Notes: a model not told the origin generated them from the sequence alone. Shown: positions 17,931-26,008, counted from the stretch's first letter. The stretch: 61,620 bases of DNA from Streptomyces tateyamensis (GCF_003205575.1 NZ_PYBW01000027.1:1-61620); one strand, 5' to 3'. Made by a program: numbers and translations.

Positions 17931-19175
17931 TCACCAGTCGAGAGCGCGAAGCCGACGATTCGTCCAGTGCAGCTCGAAGTGGGTCGGGTCGAAGCCGGCC
18001 GCTGTTTCGAGGCTGAGCCAGCGCAGCAGATCCTCGCGCTCGGGATGGGAGGGGCCGCTGAGGGCATGCTTGAGGTCGTCGTATCCGGGCGCGCCGCCGC
18101 AGTCCTCGGGCGGGCAGGCTCCTGCCCCGTCGACGCACAGCGGGTAGTGGTGGCCCGCCTCGGCGGTCACTTGGCGCTCGACGAGAATACGGTGCTCCCA
18201 CGAGTCACCGAAGTCGTAGGTGTAGTCGAGGAACTCTCCCTCCTTGACCAGGGCGTCCAGGGCAGCGGCGGTCTCGTCGACGTAGTCGAGTTCGGAGGAG
18301 GGAGGGCCGTAGTTGACGCCTTTCACCTCGAACGCGTGCAAGTGGCAGTTCTGCCATCCCATGGCGGCCTGGATGACCAGGTGCAGTCGGTCGAGGCGGA
18401 AGCCGGCCGGGACCTGAACGCGGCGCCAGACGGCGGGCTGTTCCACATCGGCGAGTTCGATGCGGAGCTGGTAAACGGGATCGCCGGAGCGCGGCTCCCC
18501 ACGCAGCCGGGCCATGGCTTGCCGTCCCCGCGAGGTGAGCGCGACGCCGTCGCCGACACGCTGGACCGAGCCAAGGCCGACGAGCATCGCGAGCACGCGG
18601 TCCACGTCGCGGTCGTTGCTCTGACGCAGCAACCGGAGGCGGTCCTCGGGAAGATCGTCGAGGACGTAGAGCCCGGAGACCTTGTCCCACACCGCAACCT
18701 GAAGCTCCTGCTCGGGAACCAGCTCGTCGGCGACATACAGACCGGTCAGCAGCGCCCGAAGCCCGGCCGGGTACTCCTCGGCGAAGATCGAGCCGAGCCA
18801 CCCGGAAGGGAGCGCCGCCTCGCCGATGCGCGGCATGGCCTCGAACAGTGCGTCGAGGAGGCGTTCGGGGTCCTCCAGGACGCGCGCGTTCTTCTTGACC
18901 GGCACCAGACGGCCACCGACGACCCGAAGCAGCCGGGCAGCCCTGGCCCATTCCACCAGCAGGTTCAGGTGGTACAGCTCCTGGCTGGACTTGGTCTTGA
19001 AGATCCTGTCACCGACGGCCGGGTCGATGGTGTCGCCGGTCTCCAGGAGCGTGACCAGGGCCCGCGCGTCCGCGAGGGTGACCTTGCCCGTCTGGGTGAG
19101 CTTGCGCCCCGCGCCGATCCAGCTGACGAGACCTCGGATCTGCTCGACGGTGCGTGGCCGCTCGGGTTCCATCAT
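17931..19175 (-). CDS. Plasmid pRiA4b ORF-3-like domain protein
   Basis: 414 aa. The C-terminal half (from about residue 225) matches the pRiA4b ORF-3 family: VYQLRIELADVEQPAVWRRV, LDRLHLVIQAAMGWQNCHLH, FEVKGVNYGPPS, YDFGDSWEHRILVER and the Cys-containing YPLCVDGAGACPPEDCGG. This family occurs on plasmids and integrated elements and has no established biochemical role. The N-terminal half (VEQIRGLVSWIGAGRKLTQT, GKVTLADARALV) is a helical domain I do not recognise. AGGA precedes the ATG at 19175. It is divergent from the next gene and lies inside the first element. Confidence 0.75.
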   Translation of the reverse strand: MMEPERPRTVEQIRGLVSWIGAGRKLTQTGKVTLADARALVTLLETGDTIDPAVGDRIFKTKSSQELYHLNLLVEWARAARLLRVVGGRLVPVKKNARVLEDPERLLDALFEAMPRIGEAALPSGWLGSIFAEEYPAGLRALLTGLYVADELVPEQELQVAVWDKVSGLYVLDDLPEDRLRLLRQSNDRDVDRVLAMLVGLGSVQRVGDGVALTSRGRQAMARLRGEPRSGDPVYQLRIELADVEQPAVWRRVQVPAGFRLDRLHLVIQAAMGWQNCHLHAFEVKGVNYGPPSSELDYVDETAAALDALVKEGEFLDYTYDFGDSWEHRILVERQVTAEAGHHYPLCVDGAGACPPEDCGGAPGYDDLKHALSGPSHPEREDLLRWLSLETAAGFDPTHFELHWTNRRLRALDW

Positions 19176-19245
19176 CGGTTCCTGTCTGGCTCGGGTTTGA
19201 CGGGTTCCATCATCGAGGATCAGCAGACCCGCTAGGGTCGCGGCG

Positions 19246-20379
19246 ATGAGCGAGTACCAGTACTACGAGTTCCTGGCGATCGACCGGCCGCTGACCCGCG
19301 AGGAGCAGGTCGAGCTGCGGGCGCTGTCGACCCGGGCCCGGATCACCGCGACCAGCTTCACCAACGAGTACCAGTGGGGCAACTTCCGGGGCGACCCCAG
19401 GCGGATGGTGGAGCGGTACTACGACGCTCACCTCTACCTGACCAACTGGGGAACCCACCAGGTGATCCTCCGCCTGCCCAAGGGACAGCTCGGGCCGAAG
19501 ACCGTGGAGCCGTACTGCTTCGACGGGTCCGTCGAGGCATGGACGACCACGACCCACCTCGTCCTGGACCTGCGCAGCGAGGACGAGGGCGGGGACTGGG
19601 ACGAGGACGCCGAGGACTCGCTTGGCGCCATCGCCGGGGTGCGGGCCGAGCTGGCCTCCGGGGACCACCGCGCCCTGTACCTCGCATGGCTGTCCGCCAT
19701 CGGCGCCTGGGAGCTGCAGGACGACGATGAGGAGGCTTACCAGGACGAGGTCGAGCCCCCGGTCCCGGCCGGCCTCGACCGGCTCACCGCACCGCAGCGG
19801 GCGCTCGCGGACTTCCTGCGTGTCGACGACGACCTGCTCGCGATCGCCGCCCAGGCCAGCCCGCCGGCCCCCGCACCTCGCAAGCGGCCTGGGAGGAAGG
19901 AGTTGGCGCCACTGATCGCCGCGCTTCCCGAGAAGGTGAAGAACGACCTCCTGCTGCGCCTGGCGCTGGGCGATGAGCCTCAGCTGGAAGCCGAGCTTCT
20001 GCGCCGCCTGCACGGCGAACCGCCCGTCGCGACGGTGCCGGGGCAGCGCTCGGCTGCAGAACTGCTGGATGCCGCGCACACGCTGGCCACCGAGCGCCGG
20101 CAGGGTGCCGAGCGGGTTCGAGTCGAGGCACGGGCAAAGAAGCTGACCACCCTGGCCGCTGACGAGCAAACGATCTGGCGCGAGGTCGAGAACCACGTCG
20201 CCCGCAAGCAAGCAGCCCGTTACGACACCGCCGTGGCCCTCCTGGTCCAGCTCCGTGATGCGTGTGACCACGTCGGGCGCGGCCCGGAGTTCCGGCAGCG
20301 GCTGGCCACGCTCCGCAAGCAATACCGGCACCTGCCAGGCCTGCTGCGCCGGCTCGACGACCGGGCCCTGCGAGGCTGA
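19246..20379 (+). CDS. Hypothetical protein of the tRNA-Phe island
   Basis: 377 aa, starting MSEYQYYEFLAIDRPLTREE. The N-terminal half has a conserved-looking core (NEYQWGNFRGDPRRMVERYY, LYLTNWGTHQVILRLPKG). The C-terminal half is Arg/Lys/Ala-rich and helical. I do not recognise the family with certainty; similar proteins occur as accessory genes in Streptomyces. TAGGGT ends eight bases before the ATG and no ribosome-binding site is visible, so the mRNA may be leaderless. It sits upstream of a toxin-antitoxin pair in the same direction, and a SWIM-type or element-maintenance role is only a guess. Confidence 0.75.
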   Translation: MSEYQYYEFLAIDRPLTREEQVELRALSTRARITATSFTNEYQWGNFRGDPRRMVERYYDAHLYLTNWGTHQVILRLPKGQLGPKTVEPYCFDGSVEAWTTTTHLVLDLRSEDEGGDWDEDAEDSLGAIAGVRAELASGDHRALYLAWLSAIGAWELQDDDEEAYQDEVEPPVPAGLDRLTAPQRALADFLRVDDDLLAIAAQASPPAPAPRKRPGRKELAPLIAALPEKVKNDLLLRLALGDEPQLEAELLRRLHGEPPVATVPGQRSAAELLDAAHTLATERRQGAERVRVEARAKKLTTLAADEQTIWREVENHVARKQAARYDTAVALLVQLRDACDHVGRGPEFRQRLATLRKQYRHLPGLLRRLDDRALRG

Positions 20380-20418
20380 CGCCACCTGCATGCGCGGGCG
20401 CTTGAAACGAACCGACGG

Positions 20419-20456
20419 CCCATACCATCTGCGTGATATACAGTGGATGGTATGGG
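20419..20456 (+). promoter_or_regulatory. Operator palindrome and promoter of the toxin-antitoxin pair
   Basis: CCCATACCATC (20419-20429) and GATGGTATGGG (20446-20456) form a perfect 11-bp inverted repeat. TATACA (20437-20442), a likely -10, lies between the arms, and the right arm contains the ATG at 20452. Repressor binding would cover both promoter and start codon, as expected for autoregulation by the downstream XRE antitoxin. Confidence 0.6.
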
Positions 20457-20829
20457 CGAGCGCTACTCCATTGAGCTGGAACCGGAGGTGCGTCTCTGGC
20501 TTGCCATTCTCACCCCGCAGCATTATCGGCAGGTCGAGGAGAAGGCTGATCTCCTTGCCGAGTACCCAACCACGCTCGACGAGCCGCACTCGCGGAACCT
20601 GGGTGATGGGGTGCGGGAACTGCGCCTCGGTCTGAGCGGGAACGCGGTGCGGATCAGCTACTGGCTGGCGCCTGGACGCCGCATCGTTCTGCTCACTGTC
20701 TTTCGCAAGACCCGAATGCGTGAGGAAGCGGAGGTCAAGCGAGCCAAGGCTGCCAAGCTGGTGTGCGAGACCGGGCATCCGGTAGCTCATGAGATCTACA
20801 GTCGCAACACGGCGGAGGAGGAACGGTGA
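20452..20829 (+). CDS. RelE/HigB-like toxin (phage Gp49-like family)
   Basis: 125 aa from the ATG at 20452; a GTG at 20443 would add three residues. The core VRELRLGLSGNAVRISYWL, then VLLTVFRKTRMREEAEVKRAK, is characteristic of Gp49-like toxins, which are HigB/RelE-fold mRNA interferases acting at the ribosome. The start lies inside an operator palindrome and the transcript is probably leaderless. The stop overlaps the GTG of the following XRE gene by four bases, the usual toxin-first HigBA-type arrangement. Confidence 0.8.
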   Translation: MGERYSIELEPEVRLWLAILTPQHYRQVEEKADLLAEYPTTLDEPHSRNLGDGVRELRLGLSGNAVRISYWLAPGRRIVLLTVFRKTRMREEAEVKRAKAAKLVCETGHPVAHEIYSRNTAEEER

Positions 20830-21161
20830 ACCACGCACGCTGGCAGCTGGCTCGGGACAAGCGCGCGATCCACGGGGAGTTCGAGCCCCCCGCGATCATC
20901 GCCGAGCGAGAGCAGATTCGTCTGGCCATGGCGCTCGGTCAGCTGGTCTACGACCGGCGTACCCAGCTGGGTCTGAGCGAGGACGAGCTGGCGGTTCGCC
21001 TCGGTAGCACAGCTGACGAGGTGGAACGCATCGAGGTTGGTGGAGTCCTCCCGGTCACGTCCGACCTGCTTCTCCGGATTGCCGCGGCTCTGGAGGTGTC
21101 CGTGGACGTCCATCTGGCGACCTCGGGCACGGCAGTCAGCTTCGCCGCTCGCGCCGCATAG
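20826..21161 (+). CDS. XRE-family antitoxin of the HigBA-like pair
   Basis: 111 aa. The helix-turn-helix spans roughly residues 40-95: LGQLVYDRRTQLGLSEDELA, VRLGSTADEVERIEVGGVLP, LLLRIAAALEVSVDVHLA. The N-terminal 30 residues (WQLARDKRAIHGEFEPPAII) probably wrap the toxin. GTGA overlap with the toxin gene implies translational coupling. It should neutralise the toxin and repress the operon through the 20419-20456 palindrome. Confidence 0.82.
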   Translation: MNHARWQLARDKRAIHGEFEPPAIIAEREQIRLAMALGQLVYDRRTQLGLSEDELAVRLGSTADEVERIEVGGVLPVTSDLLLRIAAALEVSVDVHLATSGTAVSFAARAA

Positions 21162-21174
21162 CCGGGGGGAAGCT

Positions 21175-21435
21175 GTGGACTACGGGCAGCAGTTGTCGGC
21201 CGCTCTGCGGGACAGGCGAAGGCAACTGGGGATCTCCCAGACCGAACTCGCCCGGCGGGCCGGCATGACTCAGCCTGGCATCTCCCGCGTGGAACTGGGG
21301 GACACGACCCCGACCCTTCCCCTGCTGGCGCGGCTCGCCGAGGCGTTGGAGGCGGACCTCGACATCCGACTGGCCCCCCTGGACGGAAGGACGACGATGC
21401 GCTTCGTGCCCCACCGTCACGCCGATGCGGCGTGA
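21175..21435 (+). CDS. XRE-family transcriptional regulator
   Basis: 86 aa from the GTG at 21175, chosen because GGGGGGAAG precedes it; an earlier in-frame start overlaps the antitoxin gene and lacks a site. It is almost entirely a lambda-repressor-like helix-turn-helix: LRDRRRQLGISQTELARRAG, MTQPGISRVELGDTTPTLPL, LARLAEALEADLDIRL. It follows the antitoxin by 13 bases in the same direction, so it may be a third member of the operon. A second DNA-binding protein directly after a TA pair is unusual. Confidence 0.78.
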   Translation: MDYGQQLSAALRDRRRQLGISQTELARRAGMTQPGISRVELGDTTPTLPLLARLAEALEADLDIRLAPLDGRTTMRFVPHRHADAA

Positions 21436-21514
21436 CGGTGGGGGCGGTGGAGTTGCGGCAAAGACGCGGAGGGCCTGACCGTCCGCCGTGCCGTTGGCGT
21501 CAACCGGCACGAAA

Positions 21515-21545
21515 ATGCCGCCGAAGCGAGCTGCTTCGAGGGCAT
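21515..21545 (-). terminator. Element-borne tRNA terminator, inner copy
   Basis: ATGCCgCCGAAGC pairs with GCTTCGaGGGCAT, followed on the minus strand by TTTT. It is nearly identical to the functional terminator at 26009-26039 and lies in the same position relative to its att repeat. Confidence 0.6.
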
Positions 21546-21563
21546 CGTTCCTGGTCAGGCTAT

Positions 21564-21608
21564 GTGGCCAGGGCCGGGTTCGAACCGGCGACCTTCCGCT
21601 TTTCAGGC
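21564..21608. repeat. tRNA-Phe-derived attachment repeat, copy 2 (inner)
   Basis: 45 bases matching the tRNA-Phe 3' half with a single mismatch (GGTTCGAA instead of GGGTCGAA). It separates the two elements of the island. It could not encode a functional tRNA by itself, because the 5' half is absent. Confidence 0.85.
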
Positions 21609-21689
21609 CAAGCCGGGGCGGCGGGATGCCCCTGTTTGGGTGACTCTACCTTCCATGGAAGGCCGCCATCGGATGCCATCGTCCGGGTC

Positions 21690-21720
21690 GGTTGGCGTCA
21701 GCGCTGGCGTCAACCGGCAA
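21690..21720. repeat. Arm-type repeat at element end (element 2)
   Basis: Two direct TTGGCGTCA copies framed by GGTTGG and CAACCGG, matching those at 17883-17915 with one base changed (GCGCTGG versus GCGTTGG). The rest of 21609-21742 has no gene. Confidence 0.5.
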
Positions 21721-21747
21721 TCCTGCGCAGCGCGCACGTGATGGCAC

Positions 21748-21776
21748 TTTGCAAGCGTTGCAGTTAGAATGCATGC
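21748..21776 (+). promoter_or_regulatory. Promoter/operator of the VapBC-type operon
   Basis: TGCAA-GCG-TTGCA (21750-21762) is an inverted repeat just upstream of TAGAAT (21765-21770), a good -10. The ATG at 21777 is at the expected start of transcription, so the mRNA is probably leaderless. Palindromic ATGCATGCAT overlaps the start codon. Confidence 0.5.
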
Positions 21777-22007
21777 ATGACTGCGATCACCATTCGTGAG
21801 GTCCCGGACTCGATTCTCGAAACTCTAAAGGTCAAGGCGGCCCAAGGCGGAAAGAGCCTTCAGGCGTACCTGCTCGACCTTGTCACCCGTGAGGCGGCCA
21901 CGCCGACCCTGGCCGAGATGATGGCCCGCCTCGACCGGGAGACCCGTGCTGAGGTCAGTACGTCGGACGTCCTTTCTGCGATCGACGAGGGGCGGGAGCG
22001 CCGGTGA
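21777..22007 (+). CDS. FitA/VapB-type ribbon-helix-helix antitoxin
   Basis: 76 aa. The N-terminal ribbon-helix-helix (TAITIREVPDSILETLKVKA, then GKSLQAYLLDLVTREA) matches FitA/StbC-type antitoxins; the tail (residues 45-76) would bind the toxin. It overlaps the PIN toxin gene by four bases. The antitoxin dimer should neutralise the PIN nuclease and autoregulate at the palindromes upstream. Confidence 0.85.
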   Translation: MTAITIREVPDSILETLKVKAAQGGKSLQAYLLDLVTREAATPTLAEMMARLDRETRAEVSTSDVLSAIDEGRERR

Positions 22008-22408
22008 ACCTGAGCGTCGTCATCGACTGCTCTGCGTTGGTTCGGGTGCTCACCGACCACGGTCCCGCCGGCTGGGCCGTCCGCGACCGACTCCGCGGGC
22101 TGGATGCGCTCGCTGCCCCTAGCCTGCTCGACTACGAGCTCGTCTCGGCCCTGTTCGGCATGGTGCGCGGCGGCAAGCTTGCGGAGAAGGAAGCGGTGAA
22201 GGCCGTTGCCGACTACCAGGCCCTCGCCATCACGCGACACGAGACGCTGATCCTGTGGCAGCGCGTTCGAGAACTCCACCACAACATCAGCGCCTACGAC
22301 GCGCAGTACGTGGCGCTGGCCGAGACCCTCGGTGTGCCACTCATCACCAGCGACGCCAGAATCCAGCGCAGCGGCGCGGCCAGGTGCAGCATCGAGGTCT
22401 TCGGGTAG
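22004..22408 (+). CDS. PIN-domain ribonuclease toxin (VapC/FitB type)
   Basis: 134 aa, the usual size. PIN acidic residues are visible: Asp near residue 8 (VVIDCSALVRVL), Glu in LLDYELVSALFG, and the Asp in HNISAYDAQYVALAETLG with the later LITSDARIQ. It is a Mg-dependent endoribonuclease typically cleaving tRNA or rRNA. GTGA overlap with the antitoxin gene ensures co-translation. It is the second toxin-antitoxin module of the island and the first gene pair of the inner element. Confidence 0.88.
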   Translation: MNLSVVIDCSALVRVLTDHGPAGWAVRDRLRGLDALAAPSLLDYELVSALFGMVRGGKLAEKEAVKAVADYQALAITRHETLILWQRVRELHHNISAYDAQYVALAETLGVPLITSDARIQRSGAARCSIEVFG

Positions 22409-22492
22409 CCGCGGAGACCGGCCGGTGAAGGCGGTCGGGCCGAGTTCAAGCCTCGTGGCCCGTCCTCGTCGGCCACTCGCTACGCTTGGTGC

Positions 22493-24916
22493 GTGAAAGC
22501 CGCACGAAGCCTCGCGATCTGGCTGGCCGAGCGTACTCCCTCGCAGTTGACCGAACTGCTGGAACAGCGCGAACTCCCGCACGCAGCCAGGGTGGTGAAC
22601 CTGACCGACCTGGCCGGCCATCTGCTGACGGACGCCTCGACGGCCCTCGGATTGACCGAGGTCAGCCTCGGGGACCTTCAACTGCTGATCGCTGTGGCGA
22701 CCTTGGCCGAACGGCTGCACGGTCCGCTTCCGGCCGTCCCGTCGGCTCATCACCTGCTCACGAGCTACGGCGGTCGTTCACCGCGGCTCGACGCGCCCGC
22801 GGTCGACCCTGCTGACCGGTCCGTGACCCGGGATCAGCTCTTCCGATTCCTGCAACTCGACGGCGCGGGGCGGTCCGCGGCGGAGGCCGCGCTGTCGCGT
22901 CTGACAGAGCGGGCCCTGGTGCTCCCCTCGGCCGGAGGCAGGGTCACCGTTCCGATCCTGGTCCACCGCCAGGCGGGCGAAGGCGGCGGTTACGGCCGGC
23001 CCGCCGAGCAACTGCTCACCGAGGCCTTCAACGCCCCGGAGATCCACCGCATCGCGCAGGGGCTGGGGCTCGCGAAGGCGCGGACGCGAGACGAGGCGCA
23101 GCGGCAGATCGTGGACGTGCTCAGGGACGCGAAGCGCGTACGCGCCATGGTCGCCGAGGCGCCGCCCGCGGCGTTGGACCTGCTGGACAAACTGGTTCCG
23201 GGCCCGCCACTGCTGCGCACGCACTGCTTCGTCTCCCGGTACGGCGGCTTCTACCCGGCTGCCGGAGGCAAGTTCACCTTCCGGGAAGGCGGCTCGGGAG
23301 ATCCCGGCACGGACTGGCTGGCCGCCCGCGGCATGGTCCTTCCGGTGGATGAGGACCTGGCGGAACTGCCGCGCGAGGTGGCCGACGCGTTGCGCGACCA
23401 CGACCGCGCGCCGAGCTACCAGTCTGCCCCTCCCCGGGTCGAGGGGACGGTGGAGATCCCCGGTGGTGCAGTCGAGAGCCAGGCGCAGGCGGCGTTGGCC
23501 GAGGCTGCCTCCCGGGTCGAGCTGATGCTCCGCCAGATGGCCGTGCAGCCGCTGGCCGTGCGTAAGGCAGGTGGGATCGCGGTCCGGGACACCCGCCGGC
23601 TGGCGAAGGCGGTCGGATTGCCGGAGGAGCAGGTCCGGTTGTGGCTCGACCTGGCGAACAACGCGGACCTGATCACCCCTTGCGCTGAGGAACCTGGGGC
23701 CCCGGCGAGAGCGCGGGGCCGCACGCGTCGCCCGGAACCCCAGCCGCCTGCCCGGATGCTGCCCACCGAGCGGTACGACGAGTGGCTGGCGGCTGCGCCC
23801 GCTCAGCGGCTGCTGCCGCTCGTCGCCACCTGGGCGGTGGTGCCCGAGGTGTTCAGCCATTGGCCGGACGATAACGACACCCCGGTCGCGCTGATCGCGC
23901 CGGAGGACGGCGAGGCCGTCGATCTGCGCCATGCCGTGCTGGAGGCTCTGGCCACCCTGCCGGCCGGTCATGGAGTCGCCACCGGCAAGTCCGCTCGTGC
24001 GCGGGCGACCGCTCTCGCCGGTCTCGTCGCCACGGCGGCCTGGTTCCGTCCGACCGCCCTCGCCCGAGGTTCGTGGGAGGAAGAGCGGGTCGAGGCGACC
24101 CTGGCGGAGGCAGAGCTGCTCGGGGTCGTCGCGCACGGAGCGCTGACTCCGCTCGGGCATGCCGTGCTCGGGTTCCTGAGGGCGGGCGCACACCGCTACT
24201 TCCCCGCCGTTCCGGGGGCCGGGCCGGCGCTGCGCGACCATCCTGCGCTGGCCGACGCGGTTCGGCAGCTGTCCGCGGCCCTGGACGTGCTGCTGCCCTC
24301 ACCGCAGACCACCGCCCGGTTCCAGGCGGACCTGACGGCCGTGGTCGCCGGATCTGGCGCACCGGAGCTGACCGACCTGCTGGCCGCCTGTGCGGACCGG
24401 GAGTCGGAGGGGCATGCCGTGGTGTGGCGGATCACCCCTGCGACGGTGCGCCGGGCGCTGGACTCCGGATGGGACGCCGCCGAGCTGCTGGCCCGGTTGG
24501 CCGACGTCTCCGAGGGCGGGCGGCCGCTTCCGCAGCCCCTGGAGTACCTGATCAAGGACACCGCGCGGACCCACGGCCGGATGCGAGTGGTGCGCTCCGC
24601 GTGCTGCATCCGCTCCGACGACGAGGCACTGGTGTCGGAGCTCGCCGCAGCCCGTGCGCTGGCCAAGCTCGGGTTGCGACGGATCGCGCCGACGGTGCTG
24701 ATCAGTACGGCCGAGCCCGAAGCGACCCTCGCCGCGCTTCGATCTGCCGGCTACGCCCCCGTGCTGGAGGCGGAGACCGGGACGACGGTCATCGAGAAGG
24801 CCCGCCGGGAACACGGCCCCAACCGCATGCCGTCACTGTCCGGAGCACGACCGCGCCACGGCAAGGGACCGAGCACTGCCCAGTCGCTGGCGGGCGCGTT
24901 GCTGGCGGGCCGGTGA
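22493..24916 (+). CDS. Helicase-associated (XPB/Ssl2 Helicase_C_3-like) domain protein
   Basis: 807 aa. The start is MKAARSLAIWLAERTPSQLT, followed by a repeated winged-helix pattern. The C-terminal part has VVWRITPATVRRALDSGWDA and LEYLIKDTARTHGRMRVVRS, a pattern I associate with actinobacterial helicase-C-terminal-domain proteins. No Walker A or DEAD/DEAH motif is present, so it is not itself a motor. Ala/Leu-rich helices dominate. A role as a partner of an XPB-like helicase is inference. TACGCT lies seven bases before the GTG start and no ribosome-binding site is seen, so it may be leaderless. It is the largest gene of the island. Confidence 0.65.
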   Translation: MKAARSLAIWLAERTPSQLTELLEQRELPHAARVVNLTDLAGHLLTDASTALGLTEVSLGDLQLLIAVATLAERLHGPLPAVPSAHHLLTSYGGRSPRLDAPAVDPADRSVTRDQLFRFLQLDGAGRSAAEAALSRLTERALVLPSAGGRVTVPILVHRQAGEGGGYGRPAEQLLTEAFNAPEIHRIAQGLGLAKARTRDEAQRQIVDVLRDAKRVRAMVAEAPPAALDLLDKLVPGPPLLRTHCFVSRYGGFYPAAGGKFTFREGGSGDPGTDWLAARGMVLPVDEDLAELPREVADALRDHDRAPSYQSAPPRVEGTVEIPGGAVESQAQAALAEAASRVELMLRQMAVQPLAVRKAGGIAVRDTRRLAKAVGLPEEQVRLWLDLANNADLITPCAEEPGAPARARGRTRRPEPQPPARMLPTERYDEWLAAAPAQRLLPLVATWAVVPEVFSHWPDDNDTPVALIAPEDGEAVDLRHAVLEALATLPAGHGVATGKSARARATALAGLVATAAWFRPTALARGSWEEERVEATLAEAELLGVVAHGALTPLGHAVLGFLRAGAHRYFPAVPGAGPALRDHPALADAVRQLSAALDVLLPSPQTTARFQADLTAVVAGSGAPELTDLLAACADRESEGHAVVWRITPATVRRALDSGWDAAELLARLADVSEGGRPLPQPLEYLIKDTARTHGRMRVVRSACCIRSDDEALVSELAAARALAKLGLRRIAPTVLISTAEPEATLAALRSAGYAPVLEAETGTTVIEKARREHGPNRMPSLSGARPRHGKGPSTAQSLAGALLAGR

Positions 24917-25042
24917 CCAGGGGATCGCCCCAAGCGTTCGGGCAGGGGGGGTGTGCACCGCATGGTGGCGGTGAAGTCACCCCGGAGCTCCCAGACGCGG
25001 GGTAGGAGCTGGACGCGTTGAATCCGCAACGAAGGCAGCGTG

Positions 25043-25468
25043 TCAGTGGCCCTCGGTCCAGAACTGCTGTAGCCGCGCGATCGCCTGGGCCTTGTCCAAC
25101 TCGGCGACCTGGTCCTCGGTGAGTCCGACGCGGTTGATCAGCATGTGGACCAGATCCGCGGGGAGTGCCTCGCGTGGTGGCTCGGGCGCGCCTCGATCGG
25201 GAAGCGTGCCGTCCAGGACGCACGGCCAGAAGGCATCCTCCGTCACGTCCAACTGGTCGCGGAGGATGTGCGCCCACATGCTCGCGCCGTACACGGTGCG
25301 GTCGACCGGATGCGACACCCGAGTACGCAGGATCCGCCCATCGGGGAGCCCGAACTCATAGGTGATGTGGTGGGTACCGGTGCGACCGCGCGCGTCACGT
25401 ACCCGATCCCAGCCTTCGACCTTGCAGAACTGCTCGTGTCGTTCGCGTGTCGGCTGAGGCCAGGTCAC
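25043..25468 (-). CDS. Putative toxin, cytotoxic translational repressor type
   Basis: 141 aa. Conserved-looking core: EGWDRVRDARGRTGTHHITY, then DGRILRTRVSHPVDRTVYGA and SMWAHILRDQLDVTEDAFWP. Proteins of this kind in Streptomyces carry the label cytotoxic translational repressor of a toxin-antitoxin system, as far as I recall. No experimentally defined mechanism is known to me. ATGA overlap with the upstream antitoxin-like gene supports a TA pair with the antitoxin first. The C-terminal ALPADLVHMLINRVGL segment is probably helical. Confidence 0.65.
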   Translation of the reverse strand: MTWPQPTRERHEQFCKVEGWDRVRDARGRTGTHHITYEFGLPDGRILRTRVSHPVDRTVYGASMWAHILRDQLDVTEDAFWPCVLDGTLPDRGAPEPPREALPADLVHMLINRVGLTEDQVAELDKAQAIARLQQFWTEGH

Positions 25469-25881
25469 TTCGCGACTCCGAGCAGCCAGTCGCGGAGCTG
25501 CGCGTCGTCGCTGAGACCGATCAGCTGGACCAGGCCCCAGTTGTCGCGATGGTTGGGCGCGTTCAGAAGCCGGTCCTGCCAGTCCTCCGCGTACTCGCGC
25601 AGCGCGTCGACCATCTCGTCGATGGCCTCATCGAACGTGCCGCCATCCGCGGCGACCGGGAGGCCGGGGAAGAACACCGACCAGCCACCGCCCTCGGCGA
25701 CCACCTCGGCCTTGGATGGGCACAGCAGCGTCAGGGCGTGGCGTAGCCGCCCCGCATCGACCACGGCCGCATATCCGGTGTCCCGGCGAACGGTCGCGAC
25801 CCGGCCCTGCCCGGCTGCGTCCAGTAGGTCCTTCAGGTGCGCTCGGGCTTCGGTGTAGCTCTCGTAGTGGACCGCTGCCAT
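25465..25881 (-). CDS. Phd/YefM-like antitoxin with HicB-like C-terminal half
   Basis: 138 aa from the ATG at 25881, which has GAGGAGG six bases before it; the longer open frame upstream runs through tRNA-Phe and is not real. Residues 1-45 (MAAVHYESYTEARAHLKDLL, then ATVRRDTGYAAVVDA) resemble Phd/YefM antitoxins. Residues 60-110 (GGWSVFFPGLPVAADGGTFD) resemble the HicB pattern that takes substrate-like strands. It should bind the downstream toxin and the palindromic operator at 25923-25950. This is the third TA module of the island. Confidence 0.72.
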   Translation of the reverse strand: MAAVHYESYTEARAHLKDLLDAAGQGRVATVRRDTGYAAVVDAGRLRHALTLLCPSKAEVVAEGGGWSVFFPGLPVAADGGTFDEAIDEMVDALREYAEDWQDRLLNAPNHRDNWGLVQLIGLSDDAQLRDWLLGVAK

Positions 25882-25922
25882 GGAAAGCCTCCTCGTCCGA
25901 GAACCAGAGTCGCGCCTGGCAT

Positions 25923-25950
25923 GAAGTACGTCAAGTACTTCACGTACTTC
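25923..25950 (-). promoter_or_regulatory. Nested-palindrome operator of the Phd-type operon
   Basis: GAAGTACGT (25923-25931) and ACGTACTTC (25942-25950) are a perfect 9-bp inverted repeat. Between them lies AAGTACTT (25933-25940), itself a perfect palindrome that also pairs GAAGTAC with GTACTTC. It starts 41 bases upstream of the antitoxin ATG. Overlapping half-sites are typical for cooperative antitoxin binding. Confidence 0.6.
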
Positions 25951-26008
25951 CGGTGCGATAGGAGGACGGTGACCGTCCGCTGTGCCGTTGGCGTCAAACG
26001 ACGCAAAA

